Of a DNA stretch of 64,000 nt, positions 60,216-64,000 are shown in pieces. The stretch covers positions 11,274,579 to 11,338,578 of the forward strand of contig OZ034971.1 in NCBI GenBank assembly GCA_964030785.1. The letters run 5' to 3'. Position 1 is the stretch's first letter. Each line of letters opens with the position of its first letter. Both the position numbers and the translations under genes were made by a program. Under the pieces are notes generated by a model. That model saw nothing but the letters and a program-made list of their open reading frames with translations. It had not been told where the DNA came from and made no database searches. The stretch comes from Siderastrea siderea. Taxonomy: Eukaryota; Cnidaria; Anthozoa; Scleractinia; Rhizangiidae.

Positions 60216-62256
60216 ATGAAGCCAATTATGGCGAAACCTGAAGCTTCAGATTCTCCTAGCCGTTCTCGACGAGGTCAGACTGCTCCCGAATCCCCTGTCT
60301 TGTCGGTGTTTAAAATGACGAAAGGTTGTGTCATGCTCAAGGTTAAACGCCATGTAAGTATATTACTGAAAGTTTACCATATTGACTTATTGTCGATTGA
60401 ATGAAACTTTAGAATTTGCCCTGTGGGCGAGGTGCTGTCTCATGATCAAGCTGCACTGGCCTGGAGCAGTTTGTCACTTGGTCATGTGCCAAAGTTTACT
60501 TTTTACTTATAGCCGCTTTCATTGCTTTCCCTGCATAGCAAGTATCTTCAAACGTGCCATCTTTCAACATACAATGTTACAATGACCAGGCCAAGTCTAA
60601 ATGAATATCAAAACCTCTCTGTCTCCCCCCCCCCCCCCCCCCCCTCGCCACCCCAACCTCAGAGAGCTTACAGGTTACACAACACTGTGTGGCACTAAAT
60701 TATTGCGGGCTCGCATTTTTGCATTTTGTTTTCTTCATGATCCGCAAAAAAAAGTTACTGCAAATATTTTCTCTGCAAAAAATTATTCCAGTGTTGGAGG
60801 GATATACAAACATTACCTTATACATCTAATAAAAAATTGTGTTGGTACTTATTTACTTTGCTTACAGAAACAAAAGGATGAAACTATAAAACTTCAGTAG
60901 TTATTGCAAATCCATTCATAAAGCAATCAGTCTCACTTGGGCAAGATATAATATTATAATAGTGTGACACTGATTAACACGTTTTACATCTGCATGTTGT
61001 TTTACTTGTATTTCAATCAAATTTACTCAAATAAAAAAATAATAAAATGAAAATCACAAAAATTAATCCCCCAACAAGAAAAACCAGTCTTTCCTGATCG
61101 CAAAAACTAGTTCCAACAAAACACAAAAAGTTGCCCATCCACAAAATTATACTGGCGGAAAAATTTAGTGCTACACAGAATGCTCTCTATGGGGTGGTGG
61201 TGGGAACCAAGGAAAGAGAGATTGCACGGACATCTTAGAATCTTTTTCTCCACCCCTCCCCACCCTTCCTCGTCTCTACCCACCCCTACCACTTAGTGAT
61301 TGGATCTTGTTCACAGCCTGTATAATATATGCCCTTCCTTTTTACAGGAAGGTAACCTGATTTTGCCAAAATCTAGATTCATACTCTTGGATTCGTGATA
61401 TGTAGACAGTGCTTTCAATAAGCACCGACGGCCGACGAAAAGCGTCGGCTATTTCGCTCAGAGAAATCGGCTACTTTTCCCCTAAATTGAAGTAATTATA
61501 GGAAGATCTTTCAAAGCTCCTGTTGATACAGTCGGTTACTCTACTCAAACCAGCTGCCTACTTCAAATTTTATTGAAACCCCTGTGTAGATTATTGGAAG
61601 TCCTCTCCCTCACCATCCTGACAACTGAGTGTTAATATTATTAAGTAACCTCAATAATTTATTCTGGCCCTGCTACTCCTCACGGTTACTAACTAAGGAA
61701 ACAATTTGTTGCCGACTATTTCATTTTAAATAAAGTTTGCTTGATTTGTCTTAAGTCATTGAAAATCAGTTTTCTTTTGCTTGATCAGGGTACTCCTCAG
61801 TTCAAGAGATTTGTATTAACTAGAGGTAAGATGAAAAATGAAAATACTGCCAAAACATACCTGATTTAATAGCATTGTCTTTTGTGTTTAAATTTAGCTC
61901 TAGAGCACTTTTCCTTCTTTGACTTGTTATTCAATTTGTTGCAGATCTTTCATACATTCAGTGGGGATCACCCCGAAAAACAGGAGAAAAATCTAGTAAG
62001 TCATTGAACTCTGCATCAGTAAAATTTAAGTAACGGATAATGCACACACACTGTTATTAAATATTGCTCAAGAAATATCAGTACATGTATTTTAATAATA
62101 GAAATGGAAGGGACTTACATACATTGTGGTGTTTGAAGCCAATCTTGTCACTTCATTTATAATTTTTTTTTTACAGTATCAATTGTGCAAATTACTCAGT
62201 TGCTCAAAGGACAGAAATCAAAAGTATTTCAGAGTTGTCCTGTACCACAGAAGGAG
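60216..62256 (+). CDS. PH-domain protein, first four exons (gene runs off the window)
   Basis: Exons 60216-60353, 61789-61825, 61945-61995 and 62177-62256 join with GT-AG sites and consistent phases (306 nt, 102 residues), ending in phase 0 before a good donor (GTATGA). A serine/proline-rich leader of about 33 residues is followed by a PH-like fold start: GCVMLKVKR, then FKRFVLTRDLSYIQWGSPRK, then a basic stretch ending VFQSCPVPQKE. The pattern W-x-S-P-x-K and GQKSKVFQ resembles the PLC/PRAF-type PH domain, which binds phosphoinositides. The rest of the PH fold and everything after it lies beyond 64000 or in exons I could not find. A second ATG (60228) is also possible. I cannot name the gene. 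Confidence 0.72.
61407..61584. mobile_element. 178-bp MITE with CAGTGCTTTCAATAA ends (copy 1)
   Basis: Left CAGTGCTTTCAATAAGCACC, right TTTTATTGAAACCCCTG; short inverted ends CAGKGSTTTCAATAA. The flanks are TGTAGA on both sides (61401-61406, 61585-61590). Interior hairpins (AAGCGTCGGC and CGACGGCCGACG) are strongly kept relative to copy 2. In the intron before the second exon of the PH gene. Confidence 0.82.
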
Positions 62257-62351
62257 GTATGAAGAATTGTTCAATAATTGAGATCAAATATTGTTTCCCC
62301 CAGATAGTGCCAAGTGGTACCTCATGTCATAATCAGTCAACATTTCCCGGC

Positions 62352-62542
62352 CTGATCAATCGATGAAATCGATAATCGATAACAATTGATAACAATCAAT
62401 GGCAATCGATAACAATTAATCAATTGATATCGGAAATCGATGACCAAGTGATGGCCAAAAAATTTGTGTTTTTTAATTGCCATCGATTGTTATCGATTGT
62501 CATCAATTGCCATTGATTGTTATTGATTATCATCGATTTTCA
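62352..62542. repeat. Palindromic array of ATCGAT words
   Basis: A left half built from ATCGATAACAATTGATAACA-like words is answered by a right half of TGTTATCGATTGTCATCAAT-like words, around AAAAATTTGTGTTTTTT. Similar in design to 36434-36645. It lies downstream of the last visible exon of the PH gene. Confidence 0.75.
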
Positions 62543-63219
62543 TAATTTTGGGAAGGTAAAAAATAACATGTTTTACAGAGGCAATACGGTGGAATGGAAT
62601 TACATAACAGTTGTTAAAATTGCAGGGTACGTATCTAGGGTGGCCAAAGAAATTACGAACGCAGTTACTCGCTACTCTGAGATTGGTGCCAGACTTTAAA
62701 CGGTAAAGCTGCCAGGAGAGGACATGGGAAAGGAGAGTGACTTTGTCGTTAGTTTCTCTTAAGTAAAATGAAGTATTTTTAAAGATGGTCGATGTACTAT
62801 TGAAACATTATTATTGAATGAACCTATGGCGTCTCTATAATACGGCTTAATCTTATTACCGTCATGGAATTAAATAAGTGAGGGAAAATTTGCTGACATT
62901 TGTGCTTGTGAACAACAACAATAACAGCAACCACAATTTACTGATCTTTATACCAGTCGTCTATGGTTCCAAAATCTGCGCACTAATTCCATTAGATTGC
63001 AGCGTGTGCCAGATTTCGTTGGCTTGTCGCTTCGGTAAAGTAATTTCTATCCTCATGGGCAAGTTTATCCCTCCTCCAGGACGCCATCTTCCTTTAGTAT
63101 CATTAACTGGACTTCATGGTACAGTGCTCAGTACCGAAATGAACAAATACTTTTTTTTTTCCTATTATTAGCAATCACACTACAACAATGACAACTACAA
63201 CAACAAAATACAAAAAGAG
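62543..63219. other. Intron or intergenic stretch, nothing recognised
   Basis: No continuation of the PH-domain frame is visible here. Short open frames lack splice context. Confidence 0.4.
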
Positions 63220-63398
63220 CAGTGCTTTCAATAAGCACCGACGGCCAACGAAAAGCGTCGGCTATTTCGCTCAGAGAAATCGGCTACTTTTCCCCTAAAT
63301 TGAAGTAATTACAGGAAGGGTCTTTCAAAGCCCTCATTGACATAGTCGGTTACTCTTCTCAAACCGGCTGCCTACTTCAAATTTTATTGAAACCCCTG
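63220..63398. mobile_element. 179-bp MITE with CAGTGCTTTCAATAA ends (copy 2)
   Basis: Nearly identical to 61407-61584 and in the same orientation. The flanks are AAGAG on both sides (63215-63219, 63399-63403). The high identity suggests recent movement. Confidence 0.82.
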
Positions 63399-64000
63399 AA
63401 GAGGAAAAAAAAGGAAAGCCAACAAGAAAAAAAAAAATTAGTGCCGACCTGCAAGATTTACGCTACAAAATTAATTATACAACTTACAATACAACGGAGA
63501 ATGACCTACTCACACAACATTACGTACATTAGTTTTCTTATCATAATATTGCCTACAAATCTTACATTGCAGTGTGTTGATCATGACTTACTATTTTTAT
63601 AGTGGTTTTACCTGGTGTCACTTACAATGTTTCATTCTAGTATTAACACAATTGTGCTTACAATAATATTTCTTATGAAAAAAAAAATAATCAAGAGAAG
63701 GAACAAAGGGAGAGGCATATGAGAAGGTCTGTTGAGAAAGTATCAAAAAGGAGAGATCGGTTTTAACTTGAAATCTCAATTTTCCATTGAATTTTTAATT
63801 TATTTATAAATTGAGAACATTCAGGATTTATCTCACCACTTTTACAACTATATATGTACTTTTTTATTAGCAAGACGAGTAGATCTAGTTGGCGTCTAAG
63901 GTTGCCGTTTATAGAAGGAGAGGGGTAGTTCTGAAATAAAAATTGCTCAGTTGACAAATTTATAAACGTTCTATTGATTGCATTAAACCACGTTAAAAAT
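63399..64000. other. AT-rich right edge, nothing recognised
   Basis: No exon, RNA gene or inverted-repeat element that I can support. The PH gene may continue across it as an intron. Confidence 0.4.

Noticed and set aside
1..64000. CRISPR arrays, operons, phage or bacterial defence genes
   Set aside because: None seen. Spliced genes, a tRNA with Pol III terminator, and MITEs show that this is eukaryotic nuclear DNA. The tandem repeats lack unique spacers.

Overview
The window looks like nuclear DNA of a cnidarian, most likely a stony coral. This is inferred from gene content, short GT-AG introns crowded with small inverted-repeat elements, and several repeat families that I recognise from coral sequence. 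All exon boundaries below were worked out by eye from splice sites, reading phase and protein similarity. Nothing was searched against a database.

Layout. (1) 0.4-2.6 kb, minus strand: a small three-exon gene of unknown function (about 92 residues) whose introns carry inverted-repeat elements. (2) 3.1 kb, plus strand: an intact tRNA-Asp(GTC). (3) 3.2-12.6 kb: intergenic DNA with no gene that I can support, holding repeats and a 195-bp element with a perfect 9-bp target duplication. (4) 12.7-32.6 kb, minus strand: a complete nine-exon gene for translation initiation factor eIF4B (about 795 residues). Its 7.8-kb second intron is full of nested transposons. (5) 32.9-35.1 kb: a 2.26-kb DNA transposon with 31-bp inverted ends and a perfect 7-bp duplication, about 270 bp upstream of the eIF4B start codon. 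(6) 35.1-38.9 kb: intergenic palindromic repeats. (7) 38.9-59.9 kb, minus strand: a 19-exon orthologue of FYCO1 (RUN, coiled coil, FYVE, LC3-interacting motif, GOLD; about 1,313 residues). (8) 60.2 kb to beyond the right edge, plus strand: the first four exons of a PH-domain protein, divergent from FYCO1 across a gap of about 360 bp.

Function. eIF4B stimulates the eIF4A helicase during mRNA recruitment to ribosomes. FYCO1 links PI3P- and Rab7-positive autophagosomes and late endosomes to kinesin transport. The PH-domain gene shares a probable bidirectional promoter with FYCO1. No operon-like or defence-like system is present. The most distinctive content is the mobile-element population: at least six short elements from four sequence families share TAG...CTA (or TAG...GTA) ends and 9-bp target duplications. 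One of them sits on the 5' splice site of the last eIF4B intron.
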